Shown here: in pieces, positions 19,429 through 27,836 of the stretch
How positions within the stretch are numbered: the first letter of the stretch is position 1
How the letters are laid out: each line of letters begins with the position of its first letter
From: DASXUG01 sp036504995
GTDB lineage: Bacteria > Pseudomonadota > Gammaproteobacteria > Burkholderiales > Methylophilaceae
Direction: 5' to 3'
DNA: 64,000 nucleotides
Assembly: GCA_036504995.1 (NCBI GenBank)
Contig: DASXUG010000008.1
Location: 434,001 to 498,000 of the forward strand
Made by a program: the position numbers and the translations under genes
The notes under the pieces: generated by a model
What the model saw: only the letters and a program-made list of their open reading frames with translations
What the model was told of the DNA's origin: nothing
The model's database searches: none

Positions 19429-20373
19429 ATGGACATTTCAATAATTTTTGTTAGCTACAACACTGCAGAGTTAACTAAGCAGGCGATCAATTTAGTTAAA
19501 CAATCAGTTACAGATTTAGCTATAGAAATTTTTGTAATAGATAATGCATCGAAAGATAACTCCGTTGAAATGCTTAAACGCGAGTTTCCTGAAGTCCACT
19601 TAATTACTAACAATCAAAACGTTGGTTTTGGCAGGGCTAACAATCAAGCATTAGCAACGGCAAAAGGTGAGTATATTTTGCTCGTCAATACTGATGCTTT
19701 TGTTGAACCTGACACTATCCAAAAAACGTACGATTTTATGCAAAAGAATCCCAATACAGGTATTCTAGGCGTTAAGTTGTTAGGAAGGGATGGCGTACTT
19801 CAACCGTCTTGTCGTTATTTTAATACGCCTTGGAATGTATTTTTACACCGCACGGGTTTAGATAAAGTCTTCAAATGCCAAATGGTTGATGACTTTAATT
19901 GGGATCATGCATCTGTCAGGCATTGCGACTGGGTACCTGGTTGCTACTACATGGTGAGAAGAAAAGTCATAGATCAAGTTGGATTGTTTGATCCCAGATA
20001 CTTTCTATACTATGAAGAAGTCGATCATTGCTTTGCAACTAAAAAAATGGGGTGGCAAGTTACCTATTACCCTGATACCACTGTCGTACACATTGGTGGT
20101 GAAAGCGCAAAAAGCGATAACAAAATAACAACCTTAGGTAAGCAGGTTAGCTCGCTACAAATTGAGAGTGAGTTGATTTATATACGCAAAAACTTTGGTC
20201 TTTTGATGACTATTGTTCACCTCGGCCTATTTAATATTAGTGCTATGATGATTATTGCTAAGCAATTAATAAAATCTCGTTTTGATTTCAAAAAAATTGT
20301 TGAACACAAAAACTTATCCTTATTTTGGAAACTATTCTTCTCCACAAACATGGGTTCAAAACCACTACATTGA
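19429..20373 (+). CDS. Glycosyltransferase family 2 (rhamnosyltransferase-like)
   Basis: A 314-residue GT2 enzyme. The N-terminal GT-A fold shows ISIIFVSYNT, IDNASKDNS and NVGFGRANNQA, with the metal-binding region LLVNTDAF in place of a classical DxD, and the later YYEEVDHCF acidic motif. This is the WbbL/rhamnosyltransferase pattern, used to build O-antigen or EPS repeat units on a lipid carrier at the cytoplasmic face. A hydrophobic segment near residues 265-280 may anchor it. It starts 29 bp after ppiD and is followed by the acetyltransferase 28 bp on, so the two glycan genes probably form an operon, perhaps with ppiD. The sugar is unknown. Confidence 0.88.
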   Translation: MDISIIFVSYNTAELTKQAINLVKQSVTDLAIEIFVIDNASKDNSVEMLKREFPEVHLITNNQNVGFGRANNQALATAKGEYILLVNTDAFVEPDTIQKTYDFMQKNPNTGILGVKLLGRDGVLQPSCRYFNTPWNVFLHRTGLDKVFKCQMVDDFNWDHASVRHCDWVPGCYYMVRRKVIDQVGLFDPRYFLYYEEVDHCFATKKMGWQVTYYPDTTVVHIGGESAKSDNKITTLGKQVSSLQIESELIYIRKNFGLLMTIVHLGLFNISAMMIIAKQLIKSRFDFKKIVEHKNLSLFWKLFFSTNMGSKPLH

Positions 20374-20401
20374 ACTTACTAACCACCATAAGCACTGCAA
20401 T

Positions 20402-20905
20402 ATGTTCGATAACATCAAACAGGATTTAAAAGCGCACAATAATGATTGGGGGGCTCAGGGCTTTTGGGTCATGGTCATTTATCGTTTTGGCAGATGGAGA
20501 TACACCATCTCATCAGATATTCTCCGAAAATTCTTTTCCATTATATACAAGCTACTTTTTAAAATAGTACAGATATTGACTGGTATTGAACTACCTTGTG
20601 AAGTTGTAGTGGGAGATAACTTCATTATTGATCATTTTGGTGGGATTGTGATTAGTGGGTATGCGAAATTTGGAAATAACTGCAGAATACGTAACGGTGT
20701 CGTGGTTGGCCTCAAAAATCTCGATGACGTAGCTGCTCCAGTCTTCGGGGATAATGTGGATATTGGTACTGGCGCCAAAATTTTAGGCAAAATTACAATC
20801 GGCAGCAACGTCAATATTGGTGCAAATGCTGTAGTACTCTCAGATGTTCCTGACAACTCAATTGCAGTGGGTATACCTGCAACCATTAAGCCCAAAAAGC
20901 TTTAA
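20402..20905 (+). CDS. Serine O-acetyltransferase-like hexapeptide acetyltransferase
   Basis: A 167-residue protein of the left-handed beta-helix acyltransferase family. Seen: IIDHFGGIVISG, then hexapeptide repeats (FGNNCRIRNGVVVG, DNVDIGTGAKILG, SNVNIGANAVVLSDVP) ending IAVGIPA, the CysE-type order with the catalytic His in IDHFGG. It is shorter than CysE (about 270) and lacks its N-terminal helical domain, and it sits after a glycosyltransferase, so acetylation of a polysaccharide sugar is more likely than cysteine synthesis. I use the ATG at 20402; an upstream in-frame start at 20282 would overlap the glycosyltransferase by about 90 bp with no reason to do so. Confidence 0.82.
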   Translation: MFDNIKQDLKAHNNDWGAQGFWVMVIYRFGRWRYTISSDILRKFFSIIYKLLFKIVQILTGIELPCEVVVGDNFIIDHFGGIVISGYAKFGNNCRIRNGVVVGLKNLDDVAAPVFGDNVDIGTGAKILGKITIGSNVNIGANAVVLSDVPDNSIAVGIPATIKPKKL

Positions 20906-20926
20906 TAAAAAAGCTTTAATAAGCTT
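20894..20926 (+). repeat. Tandem 14-bp repeat across the acetyltransferase stop codon
   Basis: AAAAAGCTTTAATA occurs twice in perfect tandem (20894-20907 and 20908-20921), followed by a partial third AGCTT. The first copy includes the TAA stop. Confidence 0.85.
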
Positions 20927-21002
20927 ACCCCTCAATTGCAACGCTGCTCTGACAGTGCGAATGCGGAATTTTTAGTTGCCGTTTTGGCTTAACATGCTAA
21001 AA

Positions 21003-21026
21003 AGCCATCGGTTAGACCCGATGGCT
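21003..21026 (-). terminator. Terminator for the minus-strand ATPase gene
   Basis: 9-bp stem AGCCATCGG/CCGATGGCT with a 6-nt loop. On the minus strand it is followed by a short U run (TTTTT counting the stem's last base), 39 bp after the ATPase stop codon. Confidence 0.7.
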
Positions 21027-21065
21027 GGTATAAAAAATACGACAAGCCCAATAACTAGGCTAACA

Positions 21066-21893
21066 CTAGACCTCAGAGTTTGAAAAAACTCCGTACTCAG
21101 CTCTATCCTTTAATACCTCTTCAACTAAAGCCACATCGATTGTCTCAGCCCCAGAAGAAAAACCATACACCAAGACGGTATCAGATAGTATATTGATTGT
21201 TCTCGGGATTCCTTTACTGGCCTCAGCAATTTTATCTGCCGCTGCCGAGGTAAATAAAGGCGCCTCCCTACCAGCCACATTTAAACGATGTTGTATGTAT
21301 TTCAACACCTCAAAAGAACCCAAGGGTGGAATATAAAAGTCAACAGCAACCCGTTGGTAGAACTGTCTTAACTCAGGTTTACGCAATAACTCACGTAACT
21401 CAGGTTGACCAACTAAAATAACCTGCAATAATTGGTCTTTATCCGCATTGATATTCGAGAGCATGCGTAAGGACTCAATAGATGCAGCATTCAAGTTCTG
21501 CGCTTCATCTACGATCAGCACGACACGCTGCCCAGCAGCATAGCTAGCAATTAAAAATTGCTGGAAGGCATCAAATAAGGCAATTCTCGACATGCCTTCG
21601 TATGGTTGCCCAAATGAGAGCATGATCCAACTTAATAAATCATCAATATTTTGATGCGTGTTATAAACAATGCCGACTTTCAAATCCAAATCTATATTAT
21701 TCAATAGATGTCGAATCAAAGTTGTTTTACCACACCCTACTTCACCACAAATTACAGAAAATCCAGCTCTATTCTGTATGCCATACTCGAGCATGGCATA
21801 CGCCATACTGTGTCGTATACCAAAGAACAAGAAGTCTGGGTCAGGTTGAATAGAAAATGGTTTTTCTTTTAACCCATAAAAGGCTTCATACAT
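21066..21893 (-). CDS. XrtA/PEP-CTERM-system-associated ATPase (ExeA-like)
   Basis: A 275-residue AAA ATPase of the ExeA/general-secretion type, PEP-CTERM-locus subfamily. The opening MYEAFYGLKEKPFSIQPDP is diagnostic. Walker A is CGEVGCGKTTL (about 49-59), Walker B VVLIVDEAQNL (about 125), then the sensor region ILVGQPELRELL. Such ATPases are found in exosortase/EPS loci and are thought to aid export or assembly; the exact function is not established. It starts 36 bp after the PrsT-like lipoprotein gene on the same strand and is surely cotranscribed with it. No exosortase gene is present in the window. Confidence 0.9.
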   Translation of the reverse strand: MYEAFYGLKEKPFSIQPDPDFLFFGIRHSMAYAMLEYGIQNRAGFSVICGEVGCGKTTLIRHLLNNIDLDLKVGIVYNTHQNIDDLLSWIMLSFGQPYEGMSRIALFDAFQQFLIASYAAGQRVVLIVDEAQNLNAASIESLRMLSNINADKDQLLQVILVGQPELRELLRKPELRQFYQRVAVDFYIPPLGSFEVLKYIQHRLNVAGREAPLFTSAAADKIAEASKGIPRTINILSDTVLVYGFSSGAETIDVALVEEVLKDRAEYGVFSNSEV

Positions 21894-21929
21894 ACTTATG
21901 CCACCTTAATCATTGTATTGAAAACATAC

Positions 21930-24344
21930 TTATAATGTCTTGAGCAAATTGCGAATTTCATCAGCGCGAGGATATGCAGAATTACCTGCTGCTTTTAACG
22001 CTAAGCCAAATTGCTCTCTTGCTTTTTCTTTGTTCAGCTGTGCTTGATAAATTATCGCCAAATGATAATGAAAGTCAGGCTCAGTAGAGTTTTTTGCAAC
22101 CACCTGCTCAAGTAGCGCCTGCGCATCATTATTCTTTCCAACTCGATAACTTGCCCAGCCCAGAGTGTCTTTAAATTGGACGACTTCCGTTAATTTAATT
22201 TTTTTAGCCAACTCATACGCGTGATCTAAACTAGCTTTGTCTTTTCTAGTGTCACAAAGCAAGCTTGCTAAATTATTTAATACGACATCTGAGTCTGCAT
22301 GTGATTTCAGTAAAGCCTCGTAAACCTTAATTGCATCTTCAGGTCGAGCTGTTCTTTCATAGAGTGAGGCCTGATTCATCGTTAACTCAAAATCATCTGG
22401 TGCTTTACTTAGGCCACTCTGAATTAGGTCTCCTGCCTCTTTTAATTTATTATTATGCAAATAAACGCTGGACAACAGGCGATAACCCACTGGATTTTGA
22501 GGTGCTTTTTCAACTAAAGTTTTAAACACTTGCTCAGCTTTTGCATAATCAGATTCATGCATAAACAATTGGCCTTGCAATGTCGTGGCATCAACATTGT
22601 TAGGCGTTTTCACTAAAATGCTATTTAAATAAGCATGTGCCTGTTGGTTTTGTCCTGCGCGTAAAAATGCTTGTATCAATACCGACAAGTTTTTAGATGT
22701 AGGCTCTGATGCATAAGTCTGCTTCAAACTATCAATACTTTGAACACTTTTCTTTTTAGCGTCTGCGACAGCCAATAAAATTTTGTTAGCTGATCCACTT
22801 TGATCACCACTTGCTTTCAGCTTATCAGCAATGGCTTGTGCACTCTCCCAATCTCCTCGGAAAATCTTAATATCAGCAAGTAACAATAACAATGAAACAT
22901 CTTGCGGATTAGCTTTTACAGCACCATTTAGCACGTCATCTGCACGTGCCACCTGATTTCGTTTAAGCAAAAATTTGGCATAAAGTATTGCATAGGGCGG
23001 CGCAAATTTACTCGCTTGATAAGCCTTATTGTATTGTTCATCGGCTAAGTCTAAAGCGTTAGATGTTTCATAAGCGCTACCAAGTAATAGCAAAGCTCGT
23101 GCGGAGTTTGGGGCACCTTTTAGCACCAAACGCAGATCGGTCACCGCCGCATCAATATTTTTAGCCTCTATCTCTAAACTTGCCTTAATCAATAGCGCTT
23201 GCTCATTGCCTTTATCAACGGCTAAGACCTCTTCAGCTAGTTTCTGTGCCTTAGGCTTATCGCCACTAGACATTGCCATACTAGCAAGCATGCCTTTAGC
23301 TTTTAAACCATCGGGGCTATCTTTTGCTTGGTTGACGATTTCCATCAGTAGATGTTCTGCCTTAGCCACATCTTTTTGCTGTTGATATAAATCGACAAGT
23401 GAAAACTTCAAGCCAAAATTATTTGGCTCTTTTTCAACAAATGCCTCTAAAGTCTTACGACCAGCCTCTGCGCCTTTAGTCGCGACTAAAAATCGTACTA
23501 ACTCAACTTTGTGCTTAATTTCGGCTGGAAATTTATCTGCAATCGCTCGTAACTGCGACTCCGCTTTATCCATTAAATGGTTTTTCAAATAAAATTCAAC
23601 TAATGTACGCTTAAAATCTAAATTGTCAGGGGATAACGCTACAACTTTTTCGTAACACAAGCTTGCATTAGGAAGATCAGCCATCTGCTCATAAACGTTG
23701 CCTTTTAGCGCCCAAAAACTAATATTATTAGGATCTTGCTTCAAGCCAAGTTCTATATATTTCATCGCGCCAGCAGCATCTTTAGCAGAAAAACGTTCGA
23801 ACGCTAAGACTGACAGTGCCTCAATTTGGTTAAGATTCATGGCAAGCACTTGATTAGCAAACTCAACCGCGCCTTTATTATCACCTTTTTTAAGAAGCGC
23901 CATGGCCCGTAAAGCCAAACCATCAATATTTTGTGCCTCTATAGCCAGTATTTTATCGCTCGCCTGTAAAGCAGGTTCTATTTTTCCTCCGCCAATATAT
24001 AAACGACCTAATTTATTTTGTGCCTCCAAATTTTTCGGATCAAGCTCGACGACCTGACTATAGTTGGAAAAGGCGTTTTGATAGTCTTGCTTCTTTTCAG
24101 CGATTTTAGCGAGGGCAAAGTAGGCTTGTGACATTCCCTTATTTAGCTGAAGCGCATTCTGGAACTGTTTAATCGCCTCATTAGGATCTTTATCAGCAAG
24201 CGCCATGCCCTTTTCATAGTAGTGATTTGCTCTTTCTGTAGGCGATGAGCAGGCTGAAACGTGTAGACATAAAACTAACACACCAATGTTTCGAAATAAG
24301 CTAAACATATCCATTCTTCTACTTCTATTTTTAGAAACAACCAT
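21930..24344 (-). CDS. prsT: PEP-CTERM system TPR-repeat lipoprotein (PrsT-like)
   Basis: A long periplasmic/outer-membrane lipoprotein made almost entirely of tetratricopeptide repeats, in the PrsT family of exosortase/EPS loci. The signal peptide ends in a lipobox HVSAC, the Cys being residue 32 from the start used here. TPR signatures (for example NYSQVVELDPKNLEAQNKLG) run on to the end, with a final helical GLALKAAG stretch. I prefer the ATG at 24344: an upstream GTG at 24362 is possible, but its codons GTG AGG GAA form the ribosome-binding site of the ATG. It heads an operon with the ATPase. It presumably scaffolds polysaccharide export. Confidence 0.88.
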   Translation of the reverse strand: MVVSKNRSRRMDMFSLFRNIGVLVLCLHVSACSSPTERANHYYEKGMALADKDPNEAIKQFQNALQLNKGMSQAYFALAKIAEKKQDYQNAFSNYSQVVELDPKNLEAQNKLGRLYIGGGKIEPALQASDKILAIEAQNIDGLALRAMALLKKGDNKGAVEFANQVLAMNLNQIEALSVLAFERFSAKDAAGAMKYIELGLKQDPNNISFWALKGNVYEQMADLPNASLCYEKVVALSPDNLDFKRTLVEFYLKNHLMDKAESQLRAIADKFPAEIKHKVELVRFLVATKGAEAGRKTLEAFVEKEPNNFGLKFSLVDLYQQQKDVAKAEHLLMEIVNQAKDSPDGLKAKGMLASMAMSSGDKPKAQKLAEEVLAVDKGNEQALLIKASLEIEAKNIDAAVTDLRLVLKGAPNSARALLLLGSAYETSNALDLADEQYNKAYQASKFAPPYAILYAKFLLKRNQVARADDVLNGAVKANPQDVSLLLLLADIKIFRGDWESAQAIADKLKASGDQSGSANKILLAVADAKKKSVQSIDSLKQTYASEPTSKNLSVLIQAFLRAGQNQQAHAYLNSILVKTPNNVDATTLQGQLFMHESDYAKAEQVFKTLVEKAPQNPVGYRLLSSVYLHNNKLKEAGDLIQSGLSKAPDDFELTMNQASLYERTARPEDAIKVYEALLKSHADSDVVLNNLASLLCDTRKDKASLDHAYELAKKIKLTEVVQFKDTLGWASYRVGKNNDAQALLEQVVAKNSTEPDFHYHLAIIYQAQLNKEKAREQFGLALKAAGNSAYPRADEIRNLLKTL

Positions 24345-24410
24345 TGATTTGAGTTCCCTCACTAAATTAACAATTCAACACGAGCCATTGATGATGTTTT
24401 TTATAATATA

Positions 24411-25130
24411 TTACTGTTTGAATTTATTTTTGTAGCGACGTACAAAAGCAACCAAGCTCGAAACAATCGGAGCAGAGTCATACCATTTATTTTGATGGAT
24501 ATCCGTTCGTGAGCTTCTTTGGTGACCCAGCTGATTTGCTGAAACCAGAGTAATCAAGCTTGGGTTTTGCTGCCTATACCACGAATATGCGCCATCCACA
24601 TGCATAGGTCCACCAAGCGGATCTCCTCCTTTTCGCCCAATCATCAAGGTCAAATACTCAGCAAGACCTGCAATAGCGGGCTGTTGGAATGCCATGAAAT
24701 GCCCACCCATTACCCCCGAAGAAGAATCAAGAGGCTCCATATCGGTAACGGACAATTCATTAAGGTATCCACCATAAAAAATTGCCCAGCTTTTTATCTT
24801 CAATTTTTCTATCACAGGTTCAATTTGTAGCAAAAAGTCAGACGAAAAATCCACATCATCTTCTAACAAAAGAATCTTTTTATAGCCATTTTTTTGCGCA
24901 TCATCAAGCACAGCCAAGTGACTACTAAAACAACCGCGCGCACCAATGGTAGGAAACTCACCCGCATCCTGAGGTCTCACCGCAGGGAAAAAAGATATTT
25001 TAGGATGGTGATTATCAACGCTTATCTTACGGAACTGATCCTCCATCTCCTTGCGCCTATCTACCCGATACGGTAGGTTTATAATGTAGACTCTATCAAA
25101 GTAGTCTAAAAAAACGTCACTTGTACTCAA
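24411..25130 (-). CDS. Glycosyltransferase family 25 (LPS-type)
   Basis: A 239-residue enzyme of the LPS galactosyl/glucosyltransferase family GT25. Diagnostic features are VYIINLPYRVDRR near the N terminus, GARGCFSSHLAVLDDA, and the acidic LLLEDDVDF metal-binding motif, followed by an aromatic YGGYLNEL region. No signal peptide. It overlaps the upstream GT2 gene by 14 bp, so translation is probably coupled; the start is a TTG at 25130 inside that overlap, as no nearer ATG precedes the conserved core. The acceptor sugar is unknown; LPS core, EPS or a secreted glycoprotein are possible. Confidence 0.85.
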   Translation of the reverse strand: MSTSDVFLDYFDRVYIINLPYRVDRRKEMEDQFRKISVDNHHPKISFFPAVRPQDAGEFPTIGARGCFSSHLAVLDDAQKNGYKKILLLEDDVDFSSDFLLQIEPVIEKLKIKSWAIFYGGYLNELSVTDMEPLDSSSGVMGGHFMAFQQPAIAGLAEYLTLMIGRKGGDPLGGPMHVDGAYSWYRQQNPSLITLVSANQLGHQRSSRTDIHQNKWYDSAPIVSSLVAFVRRYKNKFKQ

Positions 25131-26142
25131 TTAACTTACTACCTTTTCTAGTGAGCAACCCTTTTAAAAATTTCATTTGACCTAAAAACTCAGGCAACTT
25201 ACCTAACACTAAGTAATAGGCCATAGACCAAGGTCGCTCTATATTATTTTTGTTATTTTTTAAAGCAATTCTCATCACCTGTAATAAGTACAGCATTAGC
25301 AACGCAAAGGCCACAGCAGGACTGACTGCGAGGCAAAGTAAGATAAGTAATGGCAGTATACCACCCCAAATTAAGGCACGCCTAGACTCTGCAACCCAAT
25401 GGCGCTCTGGCGGGTGACCATGCAGGTCAACGCCTTGCGCAAAGGCATATCCAGTTCTTACGCTACGTTTCCACCACTGCCCAAAACGCAACATAGCCGC
25501 ATCGTGCAATGTCATCTCTGCATCAATACGCCATATTTTCCAGCCAGCGGCTCGCAACCTTAGGCACAAGTCTGGCTCTTCTCCAGCAATTAATGTGGGG
25601 TTATACCCGTTTTGCGCAGCCAGTGGTGATACTCGAAACAATGCGTCTCCACCACAGGCCTTAGCCTCACCAATAGGGGTATTCCACTCTACATCACATA
25701 TTTTGTTGTAAATAGATTGATCTGGATAGCGCTCTCTACGTCGACCGCATACAGCTGCCACTGCTGAGTTTTGATCTAAAAATGCTACCGCTGAGCTCAA
25801 CCAGTTTGGATTGACCTCACAATCACCATCAACAAACTGCACATACTCAACATGAGGATGCGTCTCTAGCAAGCGCTTAAAACCTTCATTTCTTGCCCTC
25901 GCTGCAGTAAACGGTTTACTAATATCAAGCACCACCACCTCTACGCCTTTACCCTGGGACATAGAAACCGATTGATCAGTAGAGTTAGAGTCTACATAAA
26001 CTATCTGATTCGACTGTAAAATCAATGAGTTCAAGCAGTTTACCAAACGCTCACCCTCATTGCGCCCAATCACCACGACCCCTACACGCTTATCATACGT
26101 ATTCAATATCTGTGTTTCCTTGAAAAAAAACATCTCAAACAT
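25117..26142 (-). CDS. Glycosyltransferase family 2 with C-terminal membrane segments
   Basis: A 341-residue GT2 enzyme. The GT-A fold opens with VGVVVIGRNEGERL and VDSNSTDQS, with QFVDGDCEVNPNW as the DxD-type metal site, GEEPDLCLRLRAAGW as the catalytic acidic region, and two hydrophobic helices near residues 260-290. It resembles the EPS glycosyltransferases of PEP-CTERM loci. It starts at ATG 26142 (or the in-frame ATG nine bases later) and overlaps the downstream GT25 gene by 14 bp. The pair reads toward the PrsT gene, 48 bp further on, which suggests one EPS transcript. Confidence 0.85.
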   Translation of the reverse strand: MFEMFFFKETQILNTYDKRVGVVVIGRNEGERLVNCLNSLILQSNQIVYVDSNSTDQSVSMSQGKGVEVVVLDISKPFTAARARNEGFKRLLETHPHVEYVQFVDGDCEVNPNWLSSAVAFLDQNSAVAAVCGRRRERYPDQSIYNKICDVEWNTPIGEAKACGGDALFRVSPLAAQNGYNPTLIAGEEPDLCLRLRAAGWKIWRIDAEMTLHDAAMLRFGQWWKRSVRTGYAFAQGVDLHGHPPERHWVAESRRALIWGGILPLLILLCLAVSPAVAFALLMLYLLQVMRIALKNNKNNIERPWSMAYYLVLGKLPEFLGQMKFLKGLLTRKGSKLIEYK

Positions 26143-26558
26143 TATGCTTTATTTATTGGGTACTTGTATCTAACAATCAAATTTACATTATTGCGTTACA
26201 TTAATGCACTTACACAAACTATGGTAAATAAGCCTTAAAAAATTAACAAACTATTACAATAATTGCCACTTAAGCGAATAATCTGGCCCAGTTACTGCAC
26301 TAAAAATAATCAAGATTAATGCTATTTACAGTCCAAAATAAGCTAAACTAGCGCCCGAGATTAAGACCACATGCTCCAAGTTGTAACGTGCCTGATAAAT
26401 ATCACCAACACACTAAAGGTTAGCTATTCAATAAAAATATCAATTAAGTGTCCAACTTATTTTGACTACTTAATCCAATTAAATAAACCGTTGGTTACAA
26501 CCACAATGTAAGCAAGTGTAAAAAAATTAAACTTGTTTATGTTAGACTTATATTACAA
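26143..26558. other. Gene-free divergent spacer upstream of the diguanylate cyclase
   Basis: 416 bp between two outward-reading genes. I find no ORF, tRNA or strong hairpin. A TATATT (about 26549) lies close to the diguanylate cyclase ATG, too near to be sure it is its -10 box. Confidence 0.5.
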
Positions 26559-27836
26559 ATGATTATTTCAAATGATGAATCATCCGTGCGAATCGGAAAA
26601 TGTAAAACAGATGAAACCATGGAAAACCGTCAAAAACATATTCATATTGAAAAAATTAAGCTACTTTATTTACATAGCTTAATTCCTGCCGTACTCAGTG
26701 CTGTTGCTTCTTTCTTTGTGGTTGCGGCGCTTTGGACATCTGCAAATCACCATCACTTGTTAATCTGGTTGTCGCTCACACTTTTTTTCGCCATTTATCG
26801 TATTACGCTTATTTTAAATTTTAAGCGATCAAATTTGCAGGGCGACCAAATATTAGCTTGGGAACGCCCATATGCCATCACCCTGATTATGGTATTTATA
26901 ATATGGGGAGTTGGTTTGTTGTTGATTATGCCTAAAGATAATCTCACCTCAATTTTTATCGTGAATACTTTTTCCGTAGGTTTAGCTGGTGCGGCTATCT
27001 CTTGGTATAGCCCAATACGTTATTTGCAAACCACTACGATCTCTATCGCCCTGTTACCCATGATTGTGGTGTTACTCAGCATAGGTCACCCTGAAACTTT
27101 ATGGGTAGGCATTGCCGCATGTTGCATGTTTGTTTCTTGTATGATTACTAGCGTCATATTACAAAACACCTTAAATGGTAATTTAGAATTGGCATATGAC
27201 TTGGAACGAGCCATTCAAAATGCTGAGCAAATTGCAAGCACAGATATGTTAACTGGACTCAATAATCGCCGCGCATTTTTCGATGAAGCTGTCACGCAGT
27301 TTGCAAAATGCAAGGCAACTGACATTCCTGTGAGTTTAATCATGTTCGATGTAGATCATTTTAAAAAAGTGAATGATGTATATGGTCATGCGGTTGGTGA
27401 TTTGGTGCTAAAGCATGTAGCACAGCTTCTACTGAACAACCTGCGCTTAACTGATATTAGTGCACGTTTCGGTGGTGAAGAGTTTGCGATATTATTGCCA
27501 AACTGTACTGCGGAAGAGGCGCAAATTGTAGCTGAAAAGTTGAGAGGTTTAATTGCAGATACCCCCACTCACACTGATTCTTCACAGATCATAGACTTGA
27601 CGGCTAGTTTTGGAGTTGCTGATGTCGGTAAAACGCTGGATGAAATGCTTAACTATGCAGATCAAGCCATGTATCAAGCTAAAAACTGTGGTCGTAACTT
27701 AGTTGGCGTATATATGCCTTCTACCGTCTTTATTTCACATAAACCCAAGCGCACCAGACCTTCAAATCGGGTTGCCACAAAACCAGATACCTTGACTGAA
27801 CCATTGAGTTACGGATCATCACCACTCCAAAATTAG
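26559..27836 (+). CDS. Membrane-bound diguanylate cyclase (GGDEF protein)
   Basis: Makes the second messenger c-di-GMP, which commonly controls EPS and motility. About six membrane helices (residues 40-205) serve as an uncharacterised sensor, a short helical linker follows, then a GGDEF domain to about residue 385. The active site is GGEEF at 305-309, and the product-inhibition I-site RLTD (about 295-298) stands exactly five residues before it, so feedback control is likely intact. The Pro/Thr/Lys-rich tail is probably disordered. The start is uncertain: ATG 26559 or the in-frame ATG 20 codons on. Its stop overlaps that of the convergent addA-like gene by 4 bp. Confidence 0.9.
   Translation: MIISNDESSVRIGKCKTDETMENRQKHIHIEKIKLLYLHSLIPAVLSAVASFFVVAALWTSANHHHLLIWLSLTLFFAIYRITLILNFKRSNLQGDQILAWERPYAITLIMVFIIWGVGLLLIMPKDNLTSIFIVNTFSVGLAGAAISWYSPIRYLQTTTISIALLPMIVVLLSIGHPETLWVGIAACCMFVSCMITSVILQNTLNGNLELAYDLERAIQNAEQIASTDMLTGLNNRRAFFDEAVTQFAKCKATDIPVSLIMFDVDHFKKVNDVYGHAVGDLVLKHVAQLLLNNLRLTDISARFGGEEFAILLPNCTAEEAQIVAEKLRGLIADTPTHTDSSQIIDLTASFGVADVGKTLDEMLNYADQAMYQAKNCGRNLVGVYMPSTVFISHKPKRTRPSNRVATKPDTLTEPLSYGSSPLQN

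Noticed and set aside
20282..20401. Longer acetyltransferase start overlapping the glycosyltransferase
   Set aside because: The extension encodes an unconserved 40 residues out of frame with the upstream gene; the ATG at 20402 fits the fold.
21066..26142. An exosortase (XrtA) or PEP-CTERM protein in the glycan region
   Set aside because: None of the membrane proteins here shows exosortase Cys/Arg/His motifs, and no C-terminal PEP motif plus membrane helix plus basic tail was found.
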